Source: JBBTCX01 sp964494205 (lineage in GTDB: Bacteria > Planctomycetota > Phycisphaerae > UBA1845). From it: a stretch of 64,000 nucleotides of DNA. The notes under the pieces are model-generated. The model did no database searches. It saw only the letters and a list, made by a program, of their open reading frames with translations, and had not been told where the DNA came from. The translations under genes and the position numbers were made by a program. Below, in pieces: positions 33,621-43,337 of this stretch. The stretch lies in NCBI GenBank assembly GCA_964494205.1, contig CAZBRD010000008.1:1-64000 (forward strand), written 5' to 3'. Within the stretch, counting starts at the first letter, position 1. The number at the start of each line of letters is the position of its first letter.

Positions 33621-34912
33621 GACACCTTGCGAGAGGGTCGTTTGTCCTTCGCTGGCGACAAACTATCTGCCAACAGGCGATTCATCGTCTCAGCGGCAGC
33701 GAGTTCGTTGGCGTCGGTCACTCGGTTGTAGAATTGCAGGGTAACCGACACATCGGAGTGACCGAGCAGCTTGGCCAGCGTGCGGGGTGGCGTACCGGCG
33801 TCGGCGTGGTTCTGGGCGTAGCTCTTGCGAAACGTATGCAGCGTAAAGGCTGCACTCAGTTCCAAGCCGGCGCCGCGCAAATATCCTTTGGTGTCGCGAA
33901 GGAGATTATTCAACATGTCGCGGTTCAGCCACGGTCGATGCTTCGGTTCCTTGCCCCACGGTTTACCCGCGCGACAGAGTCGCCAGTAGCCCTGAATGGT
34001 GGTGAAGCGTTCCGGAGTCAATGCGATGAATCCACCTGATTCTTGGGCTAATTCCATCGCGTTCTTGAGATCCAACAATGCGGCGTCGGGGATTGGAATC
34101 ATGCGATCCTTGCCATTCACCGTCTGGCCATCGGCTTTCACGGTGAACGGTGGCAAGTCGTTCGTCGCCGCACGATTAGCAATAAGCACGCGCTTGCGCA
34201 CCAAGTCGATGCGATCAACGGTTAGATTGTAAACTTCCCCCGGTCGTAGGCCGCAACCGTACATCAGCCAGTAGGCCGCACGACGCTGTGTTCGCCGAAC
34301 CTGTGCCAACATTCGCTGAAACTCTTCTGGCGTGAGATGGTGCCAACCACGCGATCGACCGCGTATGCGGAGGACCGGTGCCGAGGAGTAGGGTGAGGCG
34401 ACAAACGGGTTGTCGGTGCGATAGCGCCACTCGACGGCCGCGCCGAAGATCACGCGGCAGTGTTTACGATGGTGGTAGATCGACCAACTGGATAGGTCAC
34501 CGCCTTTGCCGCGTACCCGCTTGCGACTGGCGAGGAACGCCTCGGCCTGACGTTGATCGACCTCTGTGATGTCACGATCGCATCCAAAATACTCGACCAA
34601 CTGATCAATCGTGTTGCGGTAGCTCTCGCGCGTGGCGTAACTGCGGGTGCTAATCCGTGTGGCGGTGACTTCATCCAGCAGTTGTTTCAGGGTTACGACG
34701 CCCGCTGCTTCAGCAGTAGATGAAGCGGATATTGCAACCAAACCGCCCAGTTCGGCTTGTTTCGCGGCTTGAAACGACTTTGCTTCGCGTTGATAGCGAA
34801 ACAAACGTCCCATGCGTTTTGGCTTGGCTGCTTGGTGGACGGTTTCAAACCAACGCACGATCCAAGGGCTCGATCGCCCCGGCTCGTGATGCAAACTGAC
34901 CAAACTACTCAT
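33617..34912 (-). CDS. Tyrosine recombinase / phage-type integrase
   Basis: A 431-residue site-specific recombinase. Residues about 60-175 are a core-binding SAM-like domain (TRSYATRESYRNTIDQLVEY). The catalytic domain (about 195-420) shows the Arg in GCGLRPGEVYNL, the HxxR box as HTFRKSY, then LGHSDVSVTLQFY with the nucleophilic Tyr. All tyrosine-recombinase residues that I can check are present, so it is probably active. ATG 34912 has GGAGGT about 5 nt upstream; an ATG at 34924 is less suitable. Its start lies about 350 nt from the 3' end of tRNA-Pro, the usual arrangement for elements integrated into tRNA genes. Confidence 0.92.
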   Translation of the reverse strand: MSSLVSLHHEPGRSSPWIVRWFETVHQAAKPKRMGRLFRYQREAKSFQAAKQAELGGLVAISASSTAEAAGVVTLKQLLDEVTATRISTRSYATRESYRNTIDQLVEYFGCDRDITEVDQRQAEAFLASRKRVRGKGGDLSSWSIYHHRKHCRVIFGAAVEWRYRTDNPFVASPYSSAPVLRIRGRSRGWHHLTPEEFQRMLAQVRRTQRRAAYWLMYGCGLRPGEVYNLTVDRIDLVRKRVLIANRAATNDLPPFTVKADGQTVNGKDRMIPIPDAALLDLKNAMELAQESGGFIALTPERFTTIQGYWRLCRAGKPWGKEPKHRPWLNRDMLNNLLRDTKGYLRGAGLELSAAFTLHTFRKSYAQNHADAGTPPRTLAKLLGHSDVSVTLQFYNRVTDANELAAAETMNRLLADSLSPAKDKRPSRKVS

Positions 34913-35264
34913 CGTTACCTCCATCGCCTAGTTCAAATACCGTACGTAGGCACAGCACGTTTGGGACGACGATGGATCGTAAGGTGTATCAGATCAAGTC
35001 AGGCGGAGACGAAGTGTCACGGTGTGGCATCAAATAGTTGGAAACTTAAGCGAGACAGACGTCTCGCTCTCTCGTGTGTTTTTACGTAGTGCGTTTTGAT
35101 CGCCCATAAACGCCGAGTTCAATCTGCATGAAGGGCATCATGCAAACAATTCACAGCAGCGATTTCGAGGTGATTGACACTTTCTTGACACTCGCGGCAG
35201 TCTCAGGATGTGAAAAGATTCTCGAAAGCGGCACAACCATTTAGGAAATAAAAGGTTACAAAAT
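34913..35264. other. Intergenic between integrase and tRNA-Pro
   Basis: No gene is seen. This interval lies between the recombinase start and the 3' end of tRNA-Pro and would hold an attachment site if the element used this tRNA. I cannot point to a duplicated tRNA end. Confidence 0.45.
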
Positions 35265-35338
35265 CGGGGCGACAGGATTCGAACCTGCGACTTCCTGCTC
35301 CCAAAGCAGGCGCGCTAGCCGGACTGCGCCACGCCCCG
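35265..35338 (-). tRNA. tRNA-Pro (UGG)
   Basis: Read on the minus strand, this 74-nt sequence folds as a cloverleaf. The acceptor stem is CGGGGCG with CGCCCCG. The anticodon stem is CCTGC/GCAGG with loop TTTGGGA, giving anticodon TGG. The T-arm has GTTCGAATC. The 3' CCA is not encoded. It is the only tRNA found in the window. Confidence 0.95.
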
Positions 35339-35737
35339 TTTTCGACGATCCCACAGGCACCAGAAAACATGAGTTCCCGCGAGTTCTTCAACCTGTTTGT
35401 ATCAAATAGACCAAAAAACAGCAAGGTAAACCGTAGTGCAAATAGCGAACCGCTTGAATACTGGGCATTTTCGATCCCGCACGCCCCACTGGCCAAAGAC
35501 TCTCGCACTGCGCTAGTTCGGTCTATGTTTTGAAATCGCGAACGCCATAGCCAATCGCCGCGCCGTCACGCACGGCGCATGCACACCGGCGCCCGAGCAG
35601 CACGAGCTTGGGAATGTCAATCAAGCCTGAAACCCTGCCGGCGCAGGAAGTTCCACATATCCCATGCTTTTCGCTATCATTTCGGCATTGAATCGACGTT
35701 CGATTCACCGACACAACCAAAGATGCTGAGGATTTTG
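35339..35737. other. Intergenic region upstream of the M28 peptidase
   Basis: About 400 nt separating the tRNA (minus strand) from the peptidase (plus strand). Open frames here either run over the tRNA or extend the peptidase upstream of its signal peptide, and I reject both. Promoters of both neighbours should be here. Confidence 0.45.
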
Positions 35738-37579
35738 ATGTACTGCAATTATACAATCCGTTGGCGAATCACACTCTGCACGTTTCTCCTTCTCGCAACT
35801 CTCCCAACGTCCCGTGCCGATGAGGCCCCAAAGTCAGCCGCAACTTTTTCGCCGATCAATATCCAACCAGACCGCTACTTCTCCCACATCAACTTCCTTG
35901 CGAACGATGCGCTCGAAGGGCGTGGGACCGGTTCAAACGGAATTGACATCGCTGCGGGTTACATCGCCGCCCACTTCCAACTGGCTGGCCTCGAACCGGC
36001 CGGCGACAACGGTTCCTACTTTCAGCGCTTCACCATTCCGAGCGATCCCGAGTTGAAAGATGACTCATCGCTCGCGATCGAAGCATCTGCGAAAATCGAA
36101 CCCAAATTGCGAACCGATTTCATTCCATTCGGCTTCTCCGGCGCGGGAGAGTTCTCTGCCGAAGCTGTCTTTATTGGGTATGGCATCGTCAATCCCGAGA
36201 AAAACCATGACGACTACGCAGGCGCCGACGTCACGGGCAAGGTCGTGCTCATGCTGCGTCGTGAACCGAAATCATGGAGTGATGGACCGAATGGCACCAC
36301 CGAGCACGCGCGCTTCGAGACCAAATTGGCACGTGCAAAAGAAAAAGGTGTCGCAGCCGTCATCATCGCAAACCAGGAACCAGACCAGGACGAAGTCGAA
36401 ACGCTCATGCCGTTTGGCCGATCTTCCCCGCCGCAGGAAATCCCCGCGATTCATGTCAAACGCGAAGTCATGGATCAAATCCTGAGTGCGGGCGGATTGC
36501 GCACGTTCACGGAGCTTCAAAAGCAACTCGACGAGTCCGGCAAGAACGTCTCATCACCGCTGAAGGGCGTCAAAATCTCCGGCAAAGTGTCGTACGAAAT
36601 CTCGGAAATGGTCGCTCGCAACGTCATTGGAAAACTCCCCGGCAACGGCATGCACAAGCACGAGCACGTCTTCATCGGCGGCCACTACGACCATCTCGGT
36701 ATTCGCCGCGGCCAGATCTACAACGGCGCGGATGACAACGCGTCAGGAACCTCCGGTGTCATCGAACTCGCGTATGAACTAGCGAAACAGCCCGCTCGCG
36801 AGCGAAGCCTCGTCTTCATGGCGTTCTCCGCTGAAGAGATTGGCCTCGACGGCAGTGAGTACTTCGTAAAGCATCCGACCTTCCCAATCAGCACCATCGT
36901 TGCCATGCTCAACATGGACATGATCGGCCGGCTCACGCCGGACGTCGAAGCCAACATGCTTGCCATCCAGGGACTGGGAACCGGTAGCTTTTTCAAGGAA
37001 ATCGTCGAACGGGAAACTGGTGCTGACGGCTTGAAGTTCATTCCCGATGAAAGCGCTCGCGGGCCCAGCGATCATTCGTCGTTTTACAACGCAGGTGTGC
37101 CGTCGCTCTTCTTCTTTACGGGAGTACATGACGATTACCACATGCCCGGAGATGACATCGAGAAAGTAAACGTGGAAGGCGGCGTTCGCGTTGCGGCACT
37201 CGTCGGTCGAATTGCGATGAGCATTGTGAACCATGTTGAAGCACCCCAGTACGCCAAAGTCGACCAACGTGCGAATATCTCGCGCGGCGCGTCGCCGGAC
37301 AGCAACGTCGTCATCGGCGTGATGCCCGACAACGATGATGATTCCAAAGATGGCGGATGGCGCATCGCCCAAGTGCTGCCGAATGGCAGCGCGGCGAAGG
37401 CAGGCATGAAGGCCGGCGACCGCATCATCAACATCGATGGACACGCGGTGAACAGCATGAACGACTACCGCGAAGCCACCAAAGAGAAAAAACCGGGTGA
37501 CTTCATCGAAGTCAAAGTCAAACGCGACAAAGAAGAGTTGACGCTCAAAGTCGAATTGGCTGCCAGAGGCAGACGCTAA
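35738..37579 (+). CDS. Secreted M28-family zinc peptidase with PA and PDZ domains
   Basis: A 613-residue exported peptidase. A signal peptide is visible (WRITLCTFLLLATLPTSRA). Residues about 130-270 form a PA-like insert (FIGYGIVNPEKNHDDYAG). The M28 catalytic domain has GGHYDHLG (His316), NGADDNASGTSG (bridging Asp332), FSAEEIGLDGS, MLNMDMIGR and a late Zn-ligand His in DDYHMPGDD. The C-terminal PDZ domain (about 520-610) has GGWRIAQVLPNGSAAKAGMK and GDRIINIDG. These enzymes act as aminopeptidases in the periplasm or outside the cell. I chose ATG 35738, since TGAGGA is just upstream and the signal peptide follows directly. An in-frame start at 35579 would put 53 unlikely residues in front. 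Confidence 0.92.
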   Translation: MYCNYTIRWRITLCTFLLLATLPTSRADEAPKSAATFSPINIQPDRYFSHINFLANDALEGRGTGSNGIDIAAGYIAAHFQLAGLEPAGDNGSYFQRFTIPSDPELKDDSSLAIEASAKIEPKLRTDFIPFGFSGAGEFSAEAVFIGYGIVNPEKNHDDYAGADVTGKVVLMLRREPKSWSDGPNGTTEHARFETKLARAKEKGVAAVIIANQEPDQDEVETLMPFGRSSPPQEIPAIHVKREVMDQILSAGGLRTFTELQKQLDESGKNVSSPLKGVKISGKVSYEISEMVARNVIGKLPGNGMHKHEHVFIGGHYDHLGIRRGQIYNGADDNASGTSGVIELAYELAKQPARERSLVFMAFSAEEIGLDGSEYFVKHPTFPISTIVAMLNMDMIGRLTPDVEANMLAIQGLGTGSFFKEIVERETGADGLKFIPDESARGPSDHSSFYNAGVPSLFFFTGVHDDYHMPGDDIEKVNVEGGVRVAALVGRIAMSIVNHVEAPQYAKVDQRANISRGASPDSNVVIGVMPDNDDDSKDGGWRIAQVLPNGSAAKAGMKAGDRIINIDGHAVNSMNDYREATKEKKPGDFIEVKVKRDKEELTLKVELAARGRR

Positions 37580-37825
37580 GCGAGTCCAGCAAGGCTCACC
37601 CGTCAACGAGTGAATGGCAACCAGCTTTTGGGACTGTGGAATCTGCCACGTTCAATATTCCTTCATTTCTTGCACGAACGATGTTTTCAACACGTCCGCA
37701 ACACTGAAACGATTGCGATTCCGAAAACTCGTTTGGTTTGGACACATGCCGAGCCTATGATTCTTGTGAAGCTGCTGCGCGCACGGAAATCGCGCATCAA
37801 ACCGGGTCGGCAGAGGTCGCGAGGG

Positions 37826-38644
37826 ATGGGGCTGACAGTAACATTCGTGAGCGGTCCGCGCCGTAGCGGAAAGAGCGCCGTCATTCAGGCGATGATCGAG
37901 CATTTGTTCAAGCGCGAACCGCACTATTTGAGACTCGTCGAGAACAATTCCGACAAGAAACCGCCGAAATCGCGCGCATGTGATCAGCAACGAAACAACT
38001 GCCGCGTGGCATCGGCACGCTGGTTGGATTATTGCAACGAACGAATCTTCGAAGTGCTGCCAGAAGCGCTTACTCAGATTCACAAGCAGGACCGATACGG
38101 TTCCGTCCTCATCGAAGCCGACGCCGACCCCAACCTGCGTTGCGCGTACCCTTACGATCATCGCGTCTTCGTCATGCCCACGCCGACAAGCGTCAATGAT
38201 GTCTTTCGGGATCCAGCCGAAGCAGCACGCGAACTCCGCCGCGTGCTCGACGACACCGCCGCTTTCGCGTCAGAAATCTTCGGAATGTTTACTCCGGCCG
38301 GCGACGACAGCGATTCACACGAGTATCGGGCACAGCTCACGCCGTCTCTCGCACGCGGGTTCCTTCGCTCGCCGCTGGGAGACGAACTCGCGACTCGCAT
38401 TCAACTTCAGCCCGCTTATCACGGCCTCGTCGAAAGCGATCTGGTCATCCTCAATACGTCAACGGGTGAATCCACCGGTGAAACGATCGAATGCGTACGA
38501 CGCATTGAGCATCTGCTCGCCCGTGTGCAGAAGAAGGCCGAAACACGTGCGCAGCTCTTTCATTGCAATCCCGTTGAGATGGGAACGCCCCCAGGACGCC
38601 TACTCCTCAAAGCGCTCAAACCGATTTGCGATGGCGTGAAATAA
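37826..38644 (+). CDS. P-loop NTPase-like protein of unknown role
   Basis: About 272 residues. The N-terminus has a Walker A motif, VTFVSGPRRSGKSAV (about residues 5-19), similar in spacing to MobB/CobW-type or related small P-loop proteins. Later segments include VLIEADADPNLRCAYP and a hydrophobic strand DLVILNTS followed by several charged helices. I do not see a clear NKxD motif, so a GTPase assignment is not supported. I do not recognise the family. I prefer ATG 37826, with AGAGGT about 8 nt upstream; in-frame starts at 37757 and 37610 are possible. It follows the peptidase on the same strand but is 246 nt away. Confidence 0.65.
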   Translation: MGLTVTFVSGPRRSGKSAVIQAMIEHLFKREPHYLRLVENNSDKKPPKSRACDQQRNNCRVASARWLDYCNERIFEVLPEALTQIHKQDRYGSVLIEADADPNLRCAYPYDHRVFVMPTPTSVNDVFRDPAEAARELRRVLDDTAAFASEIFGMFTPAGDDSDSHEYRAQLTPSLARGFLRSPLGDELATRIQLQPAYHGLVESDLVILNTSTGESTGETIECVRRIEHLLARVQKKAETRAQLFHCNPVEMGTPPGRLLLKALKPICDGVK

Positions 38645-38732
38645 AAATCAACCGCACATAAACGAGCGAGGCGGTCTCCAAAGAGATACCGCCCCACTCC
38701 TTTAACAAAAGCAAACCGGACTCGTTATCGAA

Positions 38733-41171
38733 TCACGGTTGCGTACTGCCGCACAACGGCGGCAGGCCGTTACCGGGATCGGTGTTCTCCGTACAACCGC
38801 ACGGATTACCTCCGCTGAACGCCGCAAGCACAGCCAAAATGTCGTCGAGATTGATAATCCCGTTTCCCCCACACGGTGCGATATCTGCGTTCGGACAATT
38901 GTTGATATTGCTGAATCCGCCCAGCGTGCAAAGTATGTCGTCAAGGTTCACAACCTGCGGCAATTCGCAGTTCGTGTTCCCGAATGTGGAACATGTGTAA
39001 TTGCAAAAACCGGAAATGCACATTGCACAATTGCAACCGTTGTTGCCGGCGTCCGACAGGCAATCACTGTTTTGTGTGCATGAGAAACCACCGCAAGTCG
39101 CAGGCAGCGAGCACGACAACTCATCACTCACCGTCATCTCGAATGTTCCCGCGCTCTCAAACCCGCTCACGCGAATCAAATACTCCGTCCCCGGATTGCT
39201 GCACCAGCTGATTCGCGAATGACCGGGTGGATTGCCGCAGAAGTCATCGTCGCCATCGACGCAGAACGGATCAACACACTCCCCGCAATACAGTGAAAGC
39301 GTCGTATCGAAGTTCGTCTCGGGATTGCACAACGACACAGCTAGATAATTGCCGTTACCTACAATCTTGTACCACACGTCCTGTGCTCCCAGCGCTACTT
39401 CGCAGAACGGCGGGATATCAGCACTGGCTAGCGAAGTGCTTCCGATCAACGTCTGTCCGACCGTGAGCAACTCAGCCGTCTCGCACGTATCGTTCGTCGG
39501 TGGTTGCGCACACGTGGCCGAATCGCACAGAAGCGTAGCCACATATTCCTCACCGCACGTCACGTCCTCCGCAAACTGCGGCGCGACGTACACCGCCCAA
39601 GTGCCGGGCGTCAGACAGGCAGTCACCGTCGAGCTGTTGCAGAACACTTCATAATTGGTGGCCAGCGGAAAACAATCCGAAACCGGCGCCACACCGAACT
39701 CCACAAAGAAGTCAGCCGTTACTTCCCAGTAGACCTGCGTGTCATCAGGCACGGTCACCATGTACCAGTCCATGTCGCGCATGAAACCGCTCATGCCGAC
39801 GGTGCCGCAAACGGTTTCACCACAACTGATCTGAGTGAACGCAGGCGGGATCGAATTGCAACCGCCGTTTACCGTGTCGGTCGGCATACCGCAATCCGGC
39901 TCGTTCTCCTGGCTGCTCCCGCCCGGACACGGAACCTCGCAAGGCGGACCGCACATAATGCAAATTTGCTCCGCATACTTGGCACAAGCGGCATCCCATT
40001 CGTCCGTGCAACAAGAAGGAATGTCGGCACAGACCTTCGCACAACAACACGGATCGCCGCACTTCGTTCCCGCATGCGCGCTACAGCAATCTCCGGTGCC
40101 GGTTCCACACTCCTCGCAGATATCCGGCACATCATCAAAGTCGCAATCCGGATCGCATTCATCCGGCACATTGTTGTCGTCGCAGTCGTTACTGCCGCCG
40201 CCCGGACCCACGTCGACAAGATCATCAATGCCATTCTGATTGCAATCGTTGAGGCACGCATCCGCATCTTCATCGCAGAACGTCAGCGGCCCACACGGAT
40301 CGCCCGGGCTCACACATCCGCCTGTTGTAAGGCTGCAAGTCTCAGCCCCCGTGCAAAACTCGCCATCGCTGCAGAGCGCATCGTTCGGCGTGAACTGGCA
40401 ACACCCACTATGACACGTATTCGATGTACAACTGATCCCGTCATTGCAATTCGCGTTCGACGTGCATCCATTAATCACGAAACTGTTCCCCGCGTTGTTG
40501 ACGAACGTCGCGGGCCCTGTTGTCGTTGTGTAATCGAATCCGTTGCCAACGCTTTCCGCATCAGCCGCACCGATAAACTGGTGCGCAATCGTGCAGTCAG
40601 CCGACAACAATTGGAAAAATGACGGATTGAAGTTGCCGTCATCATCGTTGCCGCCGTTAGCCACCGAAACGCCGTCACTCGGCCCGGTATAGTCACCCCA
40701 GCTCAATCGCCAGTAAACATCAAACCCATCGTCCGTTTCAAACGTCAGGCTTCCCGCATTGAAATAAGAACGAGGAATCGAATTGATCATCACAAAGTCC
40801 GGCACAGCCGCCGGCGTGGTGTGACTCGCGAAACCCGGCCCGGCGATCAAAACGCGCGAACCCGCAGCCCCGTTCGCAACGCTCGCATTGAAATCGACGA
40901 GCACAATGGGATTGTTCCCCTGCGCATCAAACACCCGCATCCGCGCCGGCGCGAGCTCGTTCTGTCCATCAAACCGCATGCGCAGTTGGATCGCCTGTGC
41001 GCTGGTGTCCCCATTCACGCCGCCGATCACCTGCTCGATCTGCAGGAGGTGATAACTGGCCAGTGCGACATTCGGAATCGCACCGATACCAAAAAGAAAA
41101 GCGGCCACAACGCCGCCAATTTGAACACGCGACCCAACAGAAAGGCCAAAACATGCCTTACAATTCATCAT
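38733..41171 (-). CDS. Large secreted Cys-rich protein with doubled dockerin-like C-terminus
   Basis: An 812-residue exported protein. The signal peptide includes VQIGGVVAAFLFGIGAIPNV. The N-terminal domain (about 35-220) is beta-rich. Then come Cys-rich segments (TSNANCNDGISCTSNTCHSG and DGEFCTGAETC), a Ca-binding-like NQNGIDD...DDNNVPDECDPDCD stretch, CCSAH/CCCAKVC segments, two jelly-roll-like regions (each with DWYMVTVPDD or DVWYKIVGNG) and two C-terminal units ending VVNLDDILCTLGGF and IINLDDILAVLAAF. This pair resembles the dockerin-like sorting domain common in planctomycetes. A strong GAGGAGGGG lies upstream of ATG 41171. It is probably a cell-surface or secreted adhesin-like protein with no enzymatic motif. 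Confidence 0.83.
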   Translation of the reverse strand: MMNCKACFGLSVGSRVQIGGVVAAFLFGIGAIPNVALASYHLLQIEQVIGGVNGDTSAQAIQLRMRFDGQNELAPARMRVFDAQGNNPIVLVDFNASVANGAAGSRVLIAGPGFASHTTPAAVPDFVMINSIPRSYFNAGSLTFETDDGFDVYWRLSWGDYTGPSDGVSVANGGNDDDGNFNPSFFQLLSADCTIAHQFIGAADAESVGNGFDYTTTTGPATFVNNAGNSFVINGCTSNANCNDGISCTSNTCHSGCCQFTPNDALCSDGEFCTGAETCSLTTGGCVSPGDPCGPLTFCDEDADACLNDCNQNGIDDLVDVGPGGGSNDCDDNNVPDECDPDCDFDDVPDICEECGTGTGDCCSAHAGTKCGDPCCCAKVCADIPSCCTDEWDAACAKYAEQICIMCGPPCEVPCPGGSSQENEPDCGMPTDTVNGGCNSIPPAFTQISCGETVCGTVGMSGFMRDMDWYMVTVPDDTQVYWEVTADFFVEFGVAPVSDCFPLATNYEVFCNSSTVTACLTPGTWAVYVAPQFAEDVTCGEEYVATLLCDSATCAQPPTNDTCETAELLTVGQTLIGSTSLASADIPPFCEVALGAQDVWYKIVGNGNYLAVSLCNPETNFDTTLSLYCGECVDPFCVDGDDDFCGNPPGHSRISWCSNPGTEYLIRVSGFESAGTFEMTVSDELSCSLPATCGGFSCTQNSDCLSDAGNNGCNCAMCISGFCNYTCSTFGNTNCELPQVVNLDDILCTLGGFSNINNCPNADIAPCGGNGIINLDDILAVLAAFSGGNPCGCTENTDPGNGLPPLCGSTQP

Positions 41172-41392
41172 ACCCCTCCTCGAGGAAGGTGGGCTACCCG
41201 ATTTGTCGCTGCACCGGGCAACGGCAAACTCTTTCAAACGTCATCAAACCAGCGAGGCCTTGCACCTCGACCCGTTTGAATCCTGAATTATCCCGAAATG
41301 GCATTCGCCGAGTCAACCCGCAACCCGGGTAATGACGTAAGAAATGGTCCTTTTTGGCCGTACTGCACCAATAGCGAAACTGAAAGCTCCGT

Positions 41393-43192
41393 TCAATCCT
41401 CCGGATCGAGGATCGACATGAACGCTTCCTGCGGGATGGCCACGTTGCCCACTGTGCGCATGCGTTTCTTACCCTCTTTCTGCTTTTCCAGCAGCTTGCG
41501 CTTGCGGGTAATGTCACCGCCGTAGCACTTGGCTGTCACGTCCTTGCGGAATGCTTTGATCGTTTCGCGTGCGATGATCTTCGCACCGATCGCAGCTTGC
41601 AGCGGAATCTCAAACTGGTGGCGATCGATTTCCTTTTTCAATCGACCGAGCAATCGCCGCCCGCGAAACGCGGCGTTGTCGCGGTGCACGATGACCGACA
41701 ACGCATCCACCGGCGTGCCGTTCACGAGGATATCCATCTTGACCATGTCCTCAGCCTGGAAACCCGTGACCTCGTAATCCACCGTGCCATACCCGCGCGT
41801 GATCGACTTCAGCTTGTCGTAGAAATCGTAAATGATCTCGCACAGCGGCATCGAGTACGTCATCATCACGCGCGTGGGCGAAAGATACTCAGTGCGCACT
41901 GTCTTGCCGCGACGCTCCATACTGAGCTGCATGACCGAACCGACGCAATCAGCCGGAACAATCATCTGAGCGCTGACGATCGGCTCGCGAATTTCCTCAA
42001 CACTCGAAACATCCGGCAACTCGCTGGGCGATTCGATTTTGAGAGTGGCGCCGTCTTTCATCAGAATTTCGTAAGTCACCGTCGGAGCCGTCTGCACAAC
42101 GGTTACATCGTTCTCGCGCTCGAGTCGCTCCTGAATAATTTTCATGTGCAGCAGGCCGAGGAACCCGCAACGGAAACCGATGCCAAGCGCATCCGAACCC
42201 ACCGTCTGATAGACGAACGAGCTATCATTCAGCCACAGCTTTTCCATGGCTTCACGAAGTTGCTCTGTCGTCGTACCGATGCCCGGATAGAAATCGCAGA
42301 ACACGACTTGCGCCGGCGCGTGATAGCCCGGCAGCGGCTTATCCGTCCGATTGGACGTGTGCGTAATGGTGTCGCCGATGTGTACGTCCGGCAGCGTCTT
42401 AATGCCTGCCACCACGTAACCTACCTCGCCCGCCGCGAGCGAATCGACTGCCGTCGGTTTCGGACGGCATTTACCAACCTCGGTGACGATATAGCTGCGG
42501 CCAACAAAGAGAAGGTCGATCTTGTCACCGCGTTTCAGCGTTCCATCAACCACACGCGTGTGGACAATGACGCCGCGATGCGGGTCCGACTTCGCATCAT
42601 AGATGAGTGCTCGCAGCGTCCCATTGGGGTCACCCTTCGGCGCGGGTATTTTCTCGATGATCGCGCGCATCAGCTCCTTGATGCCGAGCCCTGACTTCGC
42701 GCTGGTGAACACCGCCGCCGACGCATCCAACCCCAGCACCTGCTCCGTCTCCAGCGCGATGTCCTCCGGTCTCGCCGCCGGCAAGTCGATCTTGTTGATC
42801 ACCAGAACGATCGCCAGGTCCGCTTCGAGGGCCTTGTAAGCATTCGCAACGGTTTGCGCCTGCACGCCCTGCGTCGCATCGACCAGCACCAGCACACCTT
42901 CGCACGCCGCCAACGCTCGCGAGACCTCATAGTGGAAGTCCACGTGGCCGGGCGTGTCGATCAGGTTGAGCATGTATTTCTTGCCATCGAGCTCGTAATT
43001 CACACTCGCTCGGTTGGCTTTGATGGTGATGCCCATCTCGCGTTCGAGTTCCATGTCGTCAAGGAACTGCTCACGCATCTCACGCTTGCTGATCGCCCCG
43101 GTGAACTCAAGAATCCGGTCGGCCAGCGTGCTCTTGCCGTGGTCGATATGGGCGACGATCGAGAAATTACGAATCAAACTCAGGTCGGGCAT
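41393..43192 (-). CDS. lepA: Elongation factor 4 (LepA), ribosome back-translocase
   Basis: A 599-residue GTPase matching LepA throughout. G1 is AHIDHGKST (about 13-21), G3 is DTPGHVDF and G4 is NKIDLP, followed by the EF4-specific C-terminal part with HVKIIQERLERE-like and GRRLLGRLKKEIDRHQFEIP segments and the end KKRMRTVGNVAIPQEAF. The length is normal. It binds the 70S ribosome and promotes reverse translocation under ionic stress. No neighbouring gene clearly shares its transcript; the downstream secreted-protein gene is 222 nt away. Confidence 0.98.
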   Translation of the reverse strand: MPDLSLIRNFSIVAHIDHGKSTLADRILEFTGAISKREMREQFLDDMELEREMGITIKANRASVNYELDGKKYMLNLIDTPGHVDFHYEVSRALAACEGVLVLVDATQGVQAQTVANAYKALEADLAIVLVINKIDLPAARPEDIALETEQVLGLDASAAVFTSAKSGLGIKELMRAIIEKIPAPKGDPNGTLRALIYDAKSDPHRGVIVHTRVVDGTLKRGDKIDLLFVGRSYIVTEVGKCRPKPTAVDSLAAGEVGYVVAGIKTLPDVHIGDTITHTSNRTDKPLPGYHAPAQVVFCDFYPGIGTTTEQLREAMEKLWLNDSSFVYQTVGSDALGIGFRCGFLGLLHMKIIQERLERENDVTVVQTAPTVTYEILMKDGATLKIESPSELPDVSSVEEIREPIVSAQMIVPADCVGSVMQLSMERRGKTVRTEYLSPTRVMMTYSMPLCEIIYDFYDKLKSITRGYGTVDYEVTGFQAEDMVKMDILVNGTPVDALSVIVHRDNAAFRGRRLLGRLKKEIDRHQFEIPLQAAIGAKIIARETIKAFRKDVTAKCYGGDITRKRKLLEKQKEGKKRMRTVGNVAIPQEAFMSILDPED

Positions 43193-43337
43193 AAACGTAG
43201 GTTCTTCGCGGATATGGAGTTACATCAAAGCTTGGGGTTCAAACGACAGTTCATACGAGGCGTGAGTATAGCGGAAGGGAAGCTACACTCAAAACCAGTC
43301 ATCGATGGTGGTAGCGAACACGGCGAGAGCGCTCAGA

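Larger units (their letters stand above)
31525..35338. mobile_element. Putative tRNA-Pro-associated integrative element (boundaries unproven)
   Basis: A tyrosine recombinase (33617-34912) starts close to the 3' end of tRNA-Pro (35265-35338), with a ParB/MT-A70 methyltransferase and one unknown gene beyond it. This is the usual gene order of small tRNA-integrated elements. No duplicated attachment sequence was found, so the left limit is a guess and the element could be a remnant. Confidence 0.5.

Noticed and set aside
30928..35264. Exact attachment-site repeats for the integrase
   Set aside because: I looked for a second copy of the tRNA-Pro 3' end to the left of the integrase. Only short fragments such as CGGGGC near 30950 matched, which is chance level.
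35203..35508. A 101-codon open frame on the minus strand
   Set aside because: It runs through the tRNA-Pro gene at 35265-35338, which has a full cloverleaf, and shows no protein family.
39504..40622. A 372-codon plus-strand open frame
   Set aside because: It is antisense to the dockerin-type secreted protein and is a composition-driven shadow without any domain or good start.
41597..42694. A 365-codon plus-strand open frame
   Set aside because: It is antisense to lepA, a securely identified gene, and has no recognisable motif.
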